NCBI GenBank assembly: GCA_033060915.1
Contig: CM065394.1
Location: 18,444,501 to 18,508,500, forward strand
Direction of reading: 5' to 3'
Source: Euryodendron excelsum
Lineage: Eukaryota; Streptophyta; Magnoliopsida; Ericales; Pentaphylacaceae
Length of the DNA stretch: 64,000 bases
Below are positions 1 to 12,186 of this stretch, piece by piece (position 1 is the stretch's first letter; each line of letters opens with the position of its first letter). Below the pieces are notes generated by a model, which did not search any database, had not been told where the DNA came from, and worked only from the letters and a program-made list of their open reading frames with translations. Position numbers and translations under genes: made by a program.

Positions 1-506
1 CTAACATCCACCACCTCACGCGCCACCGCCGCATCCTTCACTGCCTGTACCAACAAATCCAATTCCTCCCTTCTCATACCCGCATATGAATCAATCTTCG
101 CTGCACTGAGAAGCTCTAGAGTGCACACTTTCCTAACGTTGCGCCAATAAGGACCGTACTCTGTAAAGGCCATGCCCTTCGTCCCGTAGGACATGTATTC
201 TGAGGCCTGAACTTTCGGCCGGCTAGCAAAAACCGTGTCATGGGTCTTGAGGAATAGCTCGGCCGCTTCGGGGGATGAGACTACTATGGTTGGCACACAG
301 CCTAGCCGCATGGACATAACAGGGCCATGCTTCTTGGCTAACTCTTGGAGGGTCCGATGTGGGTGGCTATCCAACATGTGGAGGTTACCAATAACTGGTA
401 GGGCAGGGGGACCGGGTGGAAGTTTCCGGCCATTTTTCCGGCGATGGATGGATGACCACAGAGCTCCGAGGAGGACCAAGAGAATAGCAAATGTGGAAGG
501 GGACAT
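1..506 (-). CDS. Cytochrome P450, N-terminal part (CYP71 clan, CYP736-like); partial, runs off left edge
   Basis: The minus strand is open from the ATG at 506-504 to the window edge (168 codons). The first 20 or so residues are hydrophobic (membrane anchor, ER targeting), followed by basic residues and the proline-rich hinge LPPGPPALPVIGNLH at about residues 32-46. Further on are VSSPEAAELFLKTHD, FASRP and, near residue 124, the helix-C motif WRNVRK. This order is diagnostic of plant microsomal P450s, which are haem monooxygenases using NADPH-P450 reductase. From memory the wording is closest to CYP736-type members of the CYP71 clan; the substrate cannot be deduced. The haem-binding cysteine lies beyond the window. 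GC content is clearly higher than in the flanking DNA, as for a real exon. No stop or frameshift is seen, so the gene may be functional. A plus-strand ORF over the same bases is its shadow. Confidence 0.9.
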   Translation of the reverse strand, partial: MSPSTFAILLVLLGALWSSIHRRKNGRKLPPGPPALPVIGNLHMLDSHPHRTLQELAKKHGPVMSMRLGCVPTIVVSSPEAAELFLKTHDTVFASRPKVQASEYMSYGTKGMAFTEYGPYWRNVRKVCTLELLSAAKIDSYAGMRREELDLLVQAVKDAAVAREVVDV

Positions 507-591
507 ATTGCTTGGGAGATGGTTGGAGTGCAAGACCTTTGATTTGAAGTGATAATATAATGATAGATACACGACGCTCGCCAGCCTAGCC

Positions 592-600
592 TTATCTATA
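592..600 (-). promoter_or_regulatory. Possible TATA box of the P450 gene
   Basis: On the minus strand this reads TATAGATAA, about 90 bases before the ATG at 506. That leaves room for a start site about 30 bases downstream and a short 5' UTR. The whole region is AT-rich, so the match is weak. Confidence 0.3.
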
Positions 601-1613
601 TTTTATGTCAGTCAATGATTGTGCGATTTTTTTATGTATAACCCATGTGCAATTCCTACGTGAAAGTAAGAAATGTCATTCTTTGCTTGTGTGATAAAAG
701 TTTCGGTAATAGGAAAAAAAAAAAGTGGACAAAAAGAAAACTAAAATATTTTTTGATTTTGTTTTTTTTACATAATTTTTTTATTTTTCTTTGTTTTATA
801 AAATATAATATTATAAATTTATATAAAAATTTTACTAAAATATGTAACAATAATATTTTTATAATTAAGAGACATAATTATAAATATTTTATTATGTAGA
901 CTCAAATTTAACTACACCATTCTTACACAAATAATGTGTAATTTGTAGTGTTTCCATGAAAGTGCAGCTCTTTCACAGTTGTCAACCACAGCTAAAGTGG
1001 GAAATCCGTCCGGATCCTTGATAACAAAACTTAAAACAAATGAAATATATATATATATATATATATAAATCCATGCCAGAAAATTTGCCATGATAGTCTT
1101 CTAAAACAATTTTAAAATTTTTTTAAAAGGATGATATGGCAACGGCATAGGTAATCTTATTTATCTCATTTATCGTTCTTCTTATCTCTTAGACATAGAT
1201 GAATGGGAACTACATAAATTTATTAATGTGAATTTTACGATTTTGTGTCTAAAAGTGAAAAAAGATATTGATAGGATTACTTTTTTGTTATTAAGAGTCA
1301 TTTTAATGAAAATTTTATTTTAAAGTTAAATAATCTTATTCAATCATATTGTTAGATATAAATTATTTAGTCGTGTAACATTGTCCTAAAACTAGAACCA
1401 CATAGCGATAGACTGGGAGAACCCACAGAATTAGCTTGCTTTGCGGAAGATTTATGTTCTAATTAAAAATGACGAGTTGTTAGTCTAATTTAGAAAATGT
1501 GGTAGTATCGGAATCTACAATTGTTAAAACATGATGACGTGTTAGTATTATTTTACTTTTCTTAATATCTAATCTTACGTTTTTTTCTTTTCTTTTCTTT
1601 CTTATTTTTCTTG
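601..1613. other. AT-rich intergenic DNA between P450 and first retrotransposon
   Basis: Very AT-rich with long A and T runs and no credible coding region. Short ORFs around 645-899 and 656-850 are low-complexity K/F/I/N strings made by A/T composition. A dinucleotide microsatellite lies at 1045-1067. This interval should hold the upstream control region of the minus-strand P450. Confidence 0.6.
1045..1067. repeat. (AT)n microsatellite
   Basis: Uninterrupted alternating A/T of about 23 bases, read directly. Confidence 0.9.
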
Positions 1614-1618
1614 CTTAT
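1614..1618. repeat. Target site duplication (left), Athila-like element
   Basis: CTTAT immediately before the TG of the 5' LTR; identical to 14002-14006. Confidence 0.88.
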
Positions 1619-1835
1619 TGTACTTTAAAACGTACAATCAGAATCTCTAATTGTAAACTATTGTTTGTACTTATCTATATATTATTTATTATTTTTAATA
1701 TAATTTTAGTATTTTTATATTTTTTGTGTCTTGTGTAGATTTGAAGCTAAAACCGAGTAAAATGAAATCGACAAGCACACAAACATTTATTCGGATGTTA
1801 TTTTGATATATTATGTTATATTATATTTATATCTA

Positions 1836-2010
1836 AATTAGTGGTGTAATTTTATGATATTTATAAATTAGTGGTATAATTTAATATAATATTTATAAAT
1901 TAGTAGAAATATATTATATTTATATATAAATTAGTGGTGTAATTTTATATATATTTATAAATTAGTGGTATAATATTATAAATATATATAAGTTAGTGGT
2001 GTAATTAAAA
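1836..2010 (+). repeat. U3 tandem repeat (about 28-30 bp unit) in 5' LTR
   Basis: Six degenerate copies of a unit containing AAATTAGTGGTRTAAT alternate with TATATTTAT-rich spacers just upstream of the LTR TATA box. The 3' LTR keeps about three copies (12446-12525). Confidence 0.75.
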
Positions 2011-2049
2011 TTAATACATAAAATAACAAAATAATTTATTTTCATCTCT

Positions 2050-2057
2050 TATAAATA
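2050..2057 (+). promoter_or_regulatory. TATA box of Athila 5' LTR
   Basis: TATAAATA followed by GGAGAGC, conserved in the 3' LTR at 12582-12589, about 430 bases into the LTR. It would position the start of the genomic transcript at the U3/R border. Confidence 0.65.
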
Positions 2058-4373
2058 GGAGAGCTATGGGAAGGAAGAATGGAGCTTGAGAAGAGAACCA
2101 GAAAAAGTCTAAAGAAGAGGAAGTTCAAAGGTAGGGAGCTCCACATTCAGTTGTTTCATTTTCATGTGTAGATTTTTAATTAGTTTGTTAGTGTTTTTCA
2201 GCTAGCTTTTAGTTTTTTCTTTATTGTTATTCTGCTGTACTAAATATTTGTATTTATGAAGTCATTTTCTTTGAAATTAATCTTTTTATTATCATGAGTA
2301 ACTAGTTTTATTTTTACAATCAATTATGAAGATCACATGATGGTATTGAAATAATCAATTAAGATCTGTCTTTCCATTCCAGATTTATTCAAAAACTTAG
2401 AGTTTTTACATACATTCGGTATATTGCATGCTTGGGCACGGGCACGTATATTTTATACACGAAATGATTTTGTGTTTTATAAACAAGTTTAAGTTTAGGA
2501 GTATCGTAATTAATACAGGAGTAGTGTAAAGTAAAGTAAATGCTGGTTTACTTATTACTTTTCAGAGGTTTGTATATTTTATGCGGGTCCTTTGTCTAGT
2601 ATGTTTTTATGTCCAAACTTGGTAGGAACCTAAGGCTCTTAATCTTAATCTGAAATGGATTGCTTTTGTATTCTTGGTAATTAAAATCTAGATCCTTTTA
2701 AAAACTTAGACTTTTAATTATGTTTGTAATATTTTCTGCCTTGACAAAGCAGCCGATATATGCAAATCGATGGTGAGAGCCTGCGATAATAATTTAATAA
2801 GTATCTAGCTTCGAACTTTTGAAAACATTTGCCTTTAATTATGTTTGTTACACTTATGTTCTAACAAAGCATTACTTAGTGTTTATGAGTCGATGGTAAA
2901 GGTTCATGATTTAATGTAATATTCTAGTATTTGCTTATCTTTGAATATTCTCATATGTTAAGTTATGAGTCTCAAGGGGGCCAAACGATTGATAAATGGC
3001 AAACCTATATTGATCAACCCCAAGAAAGTCACGTGATCGGATCAATTACATCAAAGGCTATTTTTAATCTGTTTCTTGTTGCAAGTTTAACAACCATCAA
3101 ATCTCTCAAAGATAAATATTTTTATTTTTGATCCTATTTTTGTAACTTTTTTTCAACCGTCGTCAGTAGGAGATGAAATTCAAATCCACTGGTTTAAGTT
3201 CTAACTTAAGTTATCTGTGATGCTTCTGTGTCAAGTATGGCTTAGTCGGTTATCTAACCCATTATCTAGGATGAATCCTAGCACCTACCATCCACAAATA
3301 TGAAATTTTACATAATTTAGAATTTCGTTCCCTGTGGATTGACCCCGTTCTTACTAAGTTATTTTAACTACTATTTCACAGCACTTACACTTGGGTGTTT
3401 ATATTCCCACAATCTTGGCATAGACATTAAATTTTTGACACCGTGATTGGAAAAGACAAGCAGTTTTTACCGCCATTTCTGAGGAATGGCTTAATTAAAA
3501 TATGTGAAAATAAAAAAAAATAATGCCTTTGCTATGGAGTTTGGACAATTAATTGCTTCCCTAAATTGACAAAGGATTTGGATTGTGTATATCAACTGAT
3601 CAGTTTTTATTTTATCTTTGTGGTTAACCTTTTTGGTTGACATACTCGCCTACTGTTAGATGAAGCCATTCAAGTTGGTTACCATATTTTCTATTTTTAT
3701 TTTTAATCTAACTATCTAACATTTTCTTTTACTTAGTGAATAATCTACTTTAGTTACCATTCTAACATTTTATTTTCTGCATTTTACTTTTAGTTATTTT
3801 ATTTTTTCTTTGTGGTTTACTTCTCGGGTTAATTCACTACCTACTTAGGTTGGTGCCCTCGATGTGGTGACCATCTAACTATTTACTAACCCTCTAACTC
3901 TTTACTAATGAACTAACTTATGTTTCTTTTGTTTTTTATTTTTATTTTTATGTATGCAGGTATTTTAGTATATTATTTTAATTTTTTGTTTTTGTTTTTT
4001 TATTTATTTATTTATTATTATTATTTTTTAGTATCTTGTCATTAGCCGACTTTAGAAGTGCCCCGGTCTAGCAGTTACTCTGCCCACATCCCTCCAAGTA
4101 AGTGACCTTCCATTTCCTCAGCTCTAAATGCCGTCACTGTTGTTTCTCTTCTCATCCCTATTTTGTCGGCTACCCACTTTGGTTATTAGTCCGACATTCT
4201 GACTTGTAAGGCCCGTGGTTATATTTCAAGATGGATGCATTAGGGATGTCCATGGATGATTGGTGAGCATTGACTCGTCTAGTGATTTTCCTTTAATCCA
4301 CCATATTATTTCCCCATTTAGAACTCTTATTCCAAACATCTAGTTAGTTAATCGAGGTCTTAGTCATATCCCA

Positions 4374-5700
4374 ATGGCGGAAGAATTTGAACCTTCACCA
4401 CTTGTGAATCCTAACCCGCCAAATCCAAATAATGTACTTGAAGGTAGGAGTGTACATGACGATCCTTCCCATAGATCTCTTAGAGATTATTTGAATCCTG
4501 CTAGGCAAACTCTTACTTCTAGCATTGTTCTTCCTGCGCATCATGCACCGATAACCTTAAAGTCAGGAATGATCCAGCTAATAAATCCATTCCATGGTTT
4601 GGATTCTGAAAAACCACATCAATGTATCAAAGATTTCGAGGATGTATGCTCTATGTTTTTCGATAATTCTTATCCAAGGGAAGTAGTACTTTTGAAACTA
4701 TTTCCATTTTCTCTCAAAGGCAAGGATAAGACATGATTTAATATATTGAGGCCTAACTCTATTCATTCATGGCAAGATCCTAAGACGGAGTTCTTGAAAA
4801 AGTTTTTCTCTAAGCATAAACAGAGGCATTAGTCATCAAATCTCTCAATTTGCTCCTATGATTGGTGAATCATTCTTCCAATGTTGGGATAGGTTCAATG
4901 ATTTACTGAATGCTTGTCCACATCATAAATTCACAAATTGTCATGTCTTAAATATTTTTTACTCATCGTTAACCCCACAACTTAAGCAATTCGTTGAGTC
5001 TTTGTGTGCAGGGACTTTGTATGACAAAGAGTCCGTTAAAGCATATGATTACTTTGATTACGTAATGAACCTTACTAGAGATTTGGCCACTATTGGGACT
5101 CAAAATCCCGAGTCAAAGCCTTGGGTAACATTTTAGCTCAATGAAATAGATGATTTGAATGCTAGAGTTGTTACACTTACCCGAAAATTGGAGGTTGTGG
5201 AGTCTAAAAATGTTAATAATGTGAATAGTGAATTTCTCAGATAAGATAGTTGTTTAATGTGTGGCATATTAGGTCATGACACTGTTGTATGTTTAGTTAT
5301 ACCAGAGACTTTGCATGGTCAAGTCAATACAGTTGGCCAATATCAGGACACGTATAATGACCAATGAGTTGGGGAAAACCCTTTCTCAAACACATACAAC
5401 CCTAGATAGAGAAATCACCCAAATTTTGGGCGGAGAATGAGGGGTCCTAGAACCTTCAAGTATTCCAAGGAGGGCCTCAAAAGCTTTAATCTTTTCAACA
5501 AAACCCTCAACCTTTTCAACGCCAACCCATTCCTTATCAACCTCCTCATAGAAAACTGTTAGAAGACAATGTGTACTAATTGACCAATGATGTGAGGGGG
5601 ATGTATAATAGGGTGAATCGGCAGGAGAAGGTATTATACCAACACATGAGACTATTGGAAGACATAGCAAAGCAAATGTCTACTTTGACATAAGTCTTGA
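4374..5700 (+). pseudogene. gag: Athila-like gag (capsid/nucleocapsid), disrupted
   Basis: The first 120 codons from the ATG at 4374 contain the gag core of this group (LKSGMIQLINPFHGL, then a PHQCIKDFEDVC segment). A stop at about 4735 breaks the frame. Homology continues through 4740-5136 (FFQCWDRFNDLLNACPHHK) with further stops. A nucleocapsid zinc knuckle is intact at 5251-5292: Cys-X2-Cys-X4-His-X4-Cys, reading CLMCGILGHDTVVC. In a live element gag assembles the cytoplasmic virus-like particle and packages the RNA. The 3' limit is uncertain because the linker to protease is poorly conserved. Confidence 0.8.
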
Positions 5701-6278
5701 CCCACTAAGTGTCGGGGAGATCTTCATCTCAACCCCAACCAAATCCAAATCCCAATAAGCAAGTGAACATAACTGAAGTGAGAACTGATCCTCGATTTAG
5801 TTATGAAAAAATCCAATCCATCAAAATCTTAATGAGAGGTAAGATAATCGATAAAACCATTCCATCTGGCAAAGACATTCTTAATGATAGAGATGAAGGG
5901 AAGGGAGTTGAAAGAGAGCAAGAGAGAGAAAAAGTAGAGGAAGAGAGAGAGAGAGAAAGATAGAAATATGAAAGAGAAAAAGGAAGTTGAGCCAATCTTA
6001 GAGCCAACTAAAATGTCTGAAGAAGTGGACATTAATGTTGAGAAATATACACCATTTCCTCATAGGTTGACCAAGCCTAAACGCGAGCTGCTAAATTCAA
6101 AAATTTACTAAGTGTTTAAGCAAATCAAACTCAACATTCCAATCTTATATGCTATCAAGCAGATTCTCTCTTATGCCAAGTTTTTGAAAGACTTGTGTAC
6201 TGTGAAAGGAGGTTATATGTCAAGGAAACTGCCTTCATGAATGAGAGCTAAACTTCAATTTTGTAATATAAAACCCCA

Positions 6279-9200
6279 TTGAAGTATAAGGACCCTGGTT
6301 ATCCTACTATTTCATACACCATAGGGGGAAATAAGTTAGATCGCACCCTTCTTGATCTCAGAGCAAGTGTCAACCTACTCCCTCGTTTGATTTACCAACA
6401 ACTCGAATTAAGTGAGTTACGTCCTACAAGAGTAACCTTGCAACTAGCTAATAGATCTATCAAGATCCCAAGGTGTATTGTGGAGGATATTCTTATTCAG
6501 ACAGATAAGTTTTACTACCCAGTAGACATCATTATTTTAGATACACAACCAATTGCAAGCACTAGTGCTCATTCCCAAATTCTGTGATCTTAGGATGACC
6601 GTTCCTAGCTACATGTAATGCCATAATTCATTGTAGGAATGGGTTGTTAAAACTATCATTCAGGAAGATGACTGTTAAGATGAACATCTTCTCGGTTGGG
6701 CAGCAATTTGAGGAACACGATGATATTGTGGAAATAGACTTCATTGAGTCTATTATTCATAATTACGTTGAGAGTGAGTTTTTCAATGATCCTATTCAAA
6801 GAATTCTTGCTTTGAGTGAGTCACACGACCAATTAGACTGTGACACAATCACTGAAGTGGTAAAAATTAAGCACTGTATGCAAGTGGGTCACTAGACCCC
6901 ATCTTTTGAACCTCTAGTTCCAGTGCTATCAAGCCTATCCATTCTGAATAGAAACCACTCACTCCAGAAAGAAAACCTTTGCCATCTATTTTGAAGTATG
7001 CATTTCTTGGTGAATGTGAGTCTTATCCTGTTGTTATATCCTCTAGCCTGTCTGAAGGCCAAGAGAAAAGTCTAGTGGAAGTGCTAAAAAATCATAGAAA
7101 AGCCTTAGGGTAGACCATTGCAGACTTACATGGTATTAGTTCTTTGGTATGCACACATCGTATATATTTTGAAGAGGAGTTTAAACCAGTTCCTCAAATA
7201 CAAAGGCGTTTGAACCTTAACATGAAAGAAGTTGTAAGAGAAAAAATACTGAAACTTCTCGATGTGGGTATCATATACCCCATTTCTAATTCAAAGTGAG
7301 TTAGTCCAACCCAAGTTGTTCCGAAGAAATTTGGAGTCATTGTAATCCAAAATGAGAAAAATGAACTAGTGCCCACTAGGATTCAAATTGGGTGGTGCAT
7401 TTGCATTAACTACCGTCGACTAAATGCTGTTACTAGAAAAGACCACTTTCCACTTCCATTCTTGGATCAAATCTTAGAACGAGTGGTAGAATGGGCCTTT
7501 TACTGTTTTTTTTTTTTTTTTTTTTGGATCGATACACTGGTTACAATCAAATTCAAATTGGTTTAGAAGACCAAGATAAGACAACATTCACATGTCTTTT
7601 TGGCACTTATGCTTACAAAAGAATGTCCTTTGGCTTGTGCAATGTGCTGGCCACCTTTCAGAGGTGCATGATAACTATCTTTAGTGATATGGTGGAGAGA
7701 TTTTTAAAGGTTTTCATGGATGATTTCTCAATCCATGGAGATAGATACCTATAAAAGTTGTTTGGTACATCTCGAGAACATGTTAAAGAGATGTGAGGAG
7801 AGTAATCTTGTTCTAAACTAGAAAAAGTGCCACTTCATGGTGACACAAGGTATAGTGCTCAGACACATTATGTCTAGCAAACAGATTGAGGTAGATAAAG
7901 CCAAAGTTGAACTGATTTAAAAACTACCTACCCCTAGAACTGTGAAAGACATTCGTTCTTTCCTTAGGCAGGCTGGTTTCAATCGGCGATTCATAAAAGG
8001 GTTTAATGCCATCTTCCGTCTAATGTGTCATCTATTGTCTCAAGATGTGCCATTTGAATGAACATCTGATTGCCAAAAAGCTTTTGATAAGCTTAAAGAG
8101 CTTTAGACAACTGTACCTATCATTTGGTCACCCGATTGGTCTTTTCCTTTCGAGTTGACGTGTGATGCTAGTGATTATACTGTAGGAGCGATTTTAGGGC
8201 AAAAAGTGGACAAGAAACCCCATGTGATATATTGAACAAGCAAAACCTTGAATGAAGCCCAAATGAATTATACCACAACTAAAAAAGAACTACTTATTGT
8301 TCTGTTTGCATTAGAATAATTTCGATCATACTTGGCAAGGTCATTAGTCATATTGATCATTCTGCACTAAAGTACATGTTAACCAAGCCTGATGCAAAAG
8401 CACGACTCATCCATTGGATTCTTTTGTTACAAGAATTCCACATTAAAATTTGAGATAAAAAGGGGATAGAGAATGTTGTTGCTAACCATTTGTAACTGCT
8501 CCTTACTGATGGGGATGCCAAAGACACTCTCCCTATCAATGAGCATTTGTCAGATGAGAATCTTTTTCAAATTCAAGCCTTTTCTCACATAACCACTCCA
8601 TGGTTTGCTGACATTGGTAATTTTTTAGCTACCAAAAAAATTCCATCACATTGGTCTTATTTGGATAAAAGAAAATTCTTCAGAAATGTGATATATTTTT
8701 CTTGGGATGATCCATACTTGTTCAAGTACTATCCCAATCAAATAATTCATTAGTGTTCCTAATAATGAGTTTCATTCTATCATGGAGTTCTATTACTCCC
8801 ATGTGTGTGGTGGCCATTTTAGTTCCAAAAAGACAGTTGCAAAGATTCTACAATTTGGTTTATATTGGCCTACTATGTTTCATGATGTTCATACATTTTG
8901 CATAACTTATGATAGATGTCAACGACTAGGGAGTCTGTTTAGAAGAAATATGATGTGCTTTACTCCCATTCTTATTCTTGAGATATTTGATTGTTGGGGT
9001 ATCGATTTCATGAGACTTTTTCCTTATTTGTTTGGTTACCTTTATATTCTTGTGGCCATAGACTATGTGCCTAAATGGCTTGAAGCCATTGTCTCTTGCA
9101 CCAATGATCAAAGTGTGATGGTCCGATTTTTAAAAGAGCATATCTTTTGACGCTTTGGTATGCCATGTGCTATTATTACCGATAGAGATTCCCATTTTTA

Positions 9201-9890
9201 CAATAGACCTCTTGAAATGTTAATGAGAAAGTATGAGGTTGTTCATAAGGTTAGTACACCTTATCATCACCAAACTAGTGGCCAAGTTGAATTAGCTAAA
9301 TAGGAGATTAAGTGTATTCTTGAGAAAATTGTCAATCCTAACTACAAGGACTGGTCCGTAAAATTAGTTGATACACTCTAAGCTTATCAAACTGCATATA
9401 AAACTATGTTAGGAGCTTTTCCTTATAGGCTTGTGTATGGAAAGTTGTATCATCTTCCGATAGAAATTGAGCATAAAGCCTATTGGGCCATTCGCCAATT
9501 CAATGAAAGTCTGGATGAGGCAAGCTTAGTAAGAAAGCTACAACTCAATGAACTTGAGGAATTTCGAAATGACGCCTATGAGAATGCAAAAATCTCTAAG
9601 GCCAAGATGAAAACATTCTATGACTAGTGCATTGTGTGTAAATCATTTTTCATCGATTAGAAAGTGTTGCTTTATAATACCCGATTACACTTGTTTCCGG
9701 GTAAGTTGAAGAGTAAATGGTCTGAACCCTATCTGAAAAGGGATGTGTTACCACATGGGATAATAGAAATTAAGGATCCTAGTAATGGTAATATCTTTAA
9801 AGTCAATGGGTATCGTCTCAAGCCTTACCTTAAGAATTTTGTTAGTCTTGTTGAAACTATGGATCTCTTGGATCCACCATTGCTTGAATA
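6279..9890 (+). pseudogene. pol: Athila-like pol: protease, reverse transcriptase, RNase H, integrase (disrupted)
   Basis: Protease is at 6279-6587, with the catalytic loop reading LLDLRASVNLLP, so the glycine of the usual D-x-G motif is Arg. Reverse transcriptase spans about 7140-7760, with KDHFPLPFLDQILERV and an FMDD active site at 7713-7724. A run of 20 T at 7506-7525 interrupts the conserved block near YCF and shifts the frame. RNase H is at about 8130-8520 (TCDASDYTVGAILG). Integrase is at about 8782-9890, with an H-H-C-C zinc region, Asp in GIDFM, Asp in ITDRDSHF and Glu in GQVELAK. More than ten in-frame stops are visible, for example at 8235, 9148, 9301 and 9625. The enzymes would copy and integrate the element; this copy cannot encode them. 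Confidence 0.85.
7506..7525 (+). repeat. Poly(T)20 inside the RT domain
   Basis: Twenty consecutive T where conserved RT coding predicts about six. It breaks the reading frame inside the RT palm domain. Confidence 0.85.
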
Positions 9891-10033
9891 GAAGTAACAC
9901 CCCGTCATTTGTATAATTAGGAAAGTTTTTTTTCTAGTTAGGGAGCATACTTTGTTCTCCACCCGTGTTTGTTCCTTCCCACTCTTTGTTTCCTTCTATG
10001 CCTTGGGCCGTGACAATTCTCTAGTTTGGAGGG

Positions 10034-10035
<2 letters not shown>

Positions 10036-10074
<39 letters not shown>
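10036..10074 (+). repeat. Poly(G)39 homopolymer
   Basis: Thirty-nine uninterrupted G follow GGAGGGTT, near where relatives carry a short T/G-rich tract after pol. It looks like extreme slippage of a G run; sequencing or assembly error is possible. Confidence 0.8.
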
Positions 10075-10076
<2 letters not shown>

Positions 10077-12186
10077 ACGTTCGTTTTCCTGATATTTGTG
10101 TCATTATTTTCTATTGTTTTGTCTTTGTGACTAGAAGACATTAAAGAATTGGATAGTGTCATGTCTTCTCATATAGATGATAAAATACTTACATTTGCAT
10201 GTTGCATTTTTCGGATGTTTCCATTCGGTATCAGGGGCGAGATAATTCGCCATGTAAAGATAGTGAGGAGAGTTGAGCTCTAAGAGAAACAACCTCAACC
10301 TCTTACTGGTCATAGTACCTTAGGCTGTAAGAGAAGAGCAAATAGACTAAATAATTGTCACCGTTGTGCTAAACACACATGTGTGGATAAAATTTGCAAA
10401 AGGAGTAACCGACTAATGTCAGAGAATCAGATGGTTTACTTATATTTTATTAAAGGCTGAGTAAATGTTGAGGCATTGAGATACCTTGAAATCATTAGAA
10501 CGGTAGACTATCTTGATTTTGATGTCAAAAGTCTTGCTCGACTTTGTAATGATTATTGTTCTTAGGGTGCGTCATATATGAGTGTTTTATTTACGTGTTT
10601 ATCTTTATTTGTAAATATGACTAACATTTATTTTGTAGATATTTTATATCTTTCAAATTAAAAAAAAAACAAACAAAAACATGCACAAGGCCGAGGAGTG
10701 TACAATTTGAATGCATTTGAGATCTACAAAAGAGGTTTACATATCTTTTATAATTTTGTACAGTTTTATGTGAAATGAAAATATAGATTTTGAGAATTTG
10801 TTGAAACATGTTTTCATTCACCTTATTACAATTTTTGTTTTATCCTTTCTTTTTAATACAATTGCAAAATTTTATCTTAACACACAGAAATAGGCTATTT
10901 TATATCACTTATTATCATATCATGATAAGTTTAGTATTTTTACATATTGTACAGTCTTATCCTTACAAAAGTGGAAATTTTTTTTACCAAGTGAGCTTTA
11001 AAGCCAATCACGCCTTTAAGAGTGCTTACATTTACTCTTGATAAATTTCTTCCATATCACTCTTTCAATAGCTCCCTTATACTTGTATTTGACTTAATTG
11101 TTTGAATTGCTACAATAATTGAATATGTTAAATTCTTAAAATTTTGAATTATTGTGCACTTTTAAAAATGAATTGAGGCCATCTTTAATCTTTTGAGCCA
11201 CAGATTTCTTTGTTGATATAATTCCTTTGGGACCATCTTTAAGCCTATTTCTTTATCTCTTGCTACATATATCATTGCTAAAGTTTCATCCTTAAGTATG
11301 ACAACACAAGTATCTTCACTTGTGCAAGTTGAAATGAAAAGGGGGTGATCTATTTGTAATATGATGAAAAAACAAAGTAAGAAAGAAGGAAAGTGTAAAA
11401 AATAAATATAAAAAAATAGAAGAAGAAAAAAAACATTCGTATCAAATAAAATGAAATTAGAAAATTGAAGGTATGTATTCATTGATCATTCCATGTATTG
11501 ATCACACATGTTTTGAGTCATTTATCCTTCTTTTTTTTTCTACCTTAAATCTCATGGCCAAGTTACAACTTGAACAAAGTTCTCGAAGATTTGATGTGTA
11601 CATGTTTGTTCATTCACTTTGTACAGAATTCATTTATCAGTTGTTTATATGATTTTAACATTAAATATTCTTTCATGGAGCTATGTCAAGTCCTCTCTAA
11701 CTTAATACATTCACGTCATTTTTTTTTATGGTTGTTTTTTTTATTTTACATTACATTTATTCTTTTACAAGGACAACCATATGAGATGCCTATGTTCTTT
11801 CTTTTTGAGAGAATATCTAGTAAGGTTGAATTAAAGCTTAAAAGATGTATCTTTATTTTTATGTTGAAATATTTTTCTTATCATATAATGATCACATATA
11901 TATACACAAAAATCTCTCATATGTTGTTTTAAAATATTATCTTACTTGTATATTAACAAGTAGGATATACAGAATATACTTGTGTTTTGATACATATGAC
12001 ATTTTTCCTCATTATCCTTACTTGTAAGCCACATTTTGACGTTTGTAGGTACCATCACTAGAAAGCCTCACGAGACACCACTCGTCCACTAGGGGTAACC
12101 TAGGGGTTTAAAAGCTTGGTGCATATGCTAAATGCACTCGTGATTCCTATGAACGTGGAGTCTATCTTTTTAAGTGTGTTTATTGT

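Larger units (their letters stand above)
1619..3462 (+). repeat. 5' LTR of Athila-like element
   Basis: Starts TGTACTTTAAAA and ends AAGCA. Homologous along its length to 12227-14001. It is about 70 bases longer than the 3' LTR, largely because a U3 tandem repeat has more copies. A TATA box lies at 2050-2057. A 66-codon ORF at 2931-3131 is also open in the other LTR. Confidence 0.9.

Noticed and set aside
235..552. Plus-strand 105-codon ORF
   Set aside because: It is the antisense shadow of the P450 exon, whose minus-strand frame shows clear family motifs.
645..899. Two overlapping ORFs in AT-rich DNA
   Set aside because: Composition-driven K/F/I/N strings without motif or codon structure.
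10808..12027. Possible env-like gene after Athila integrase
   Set aside because: ORFs are short, F/Y/I-rich and in different frames. No signal peptide plus transmembrane layout or family motif could be recognised.
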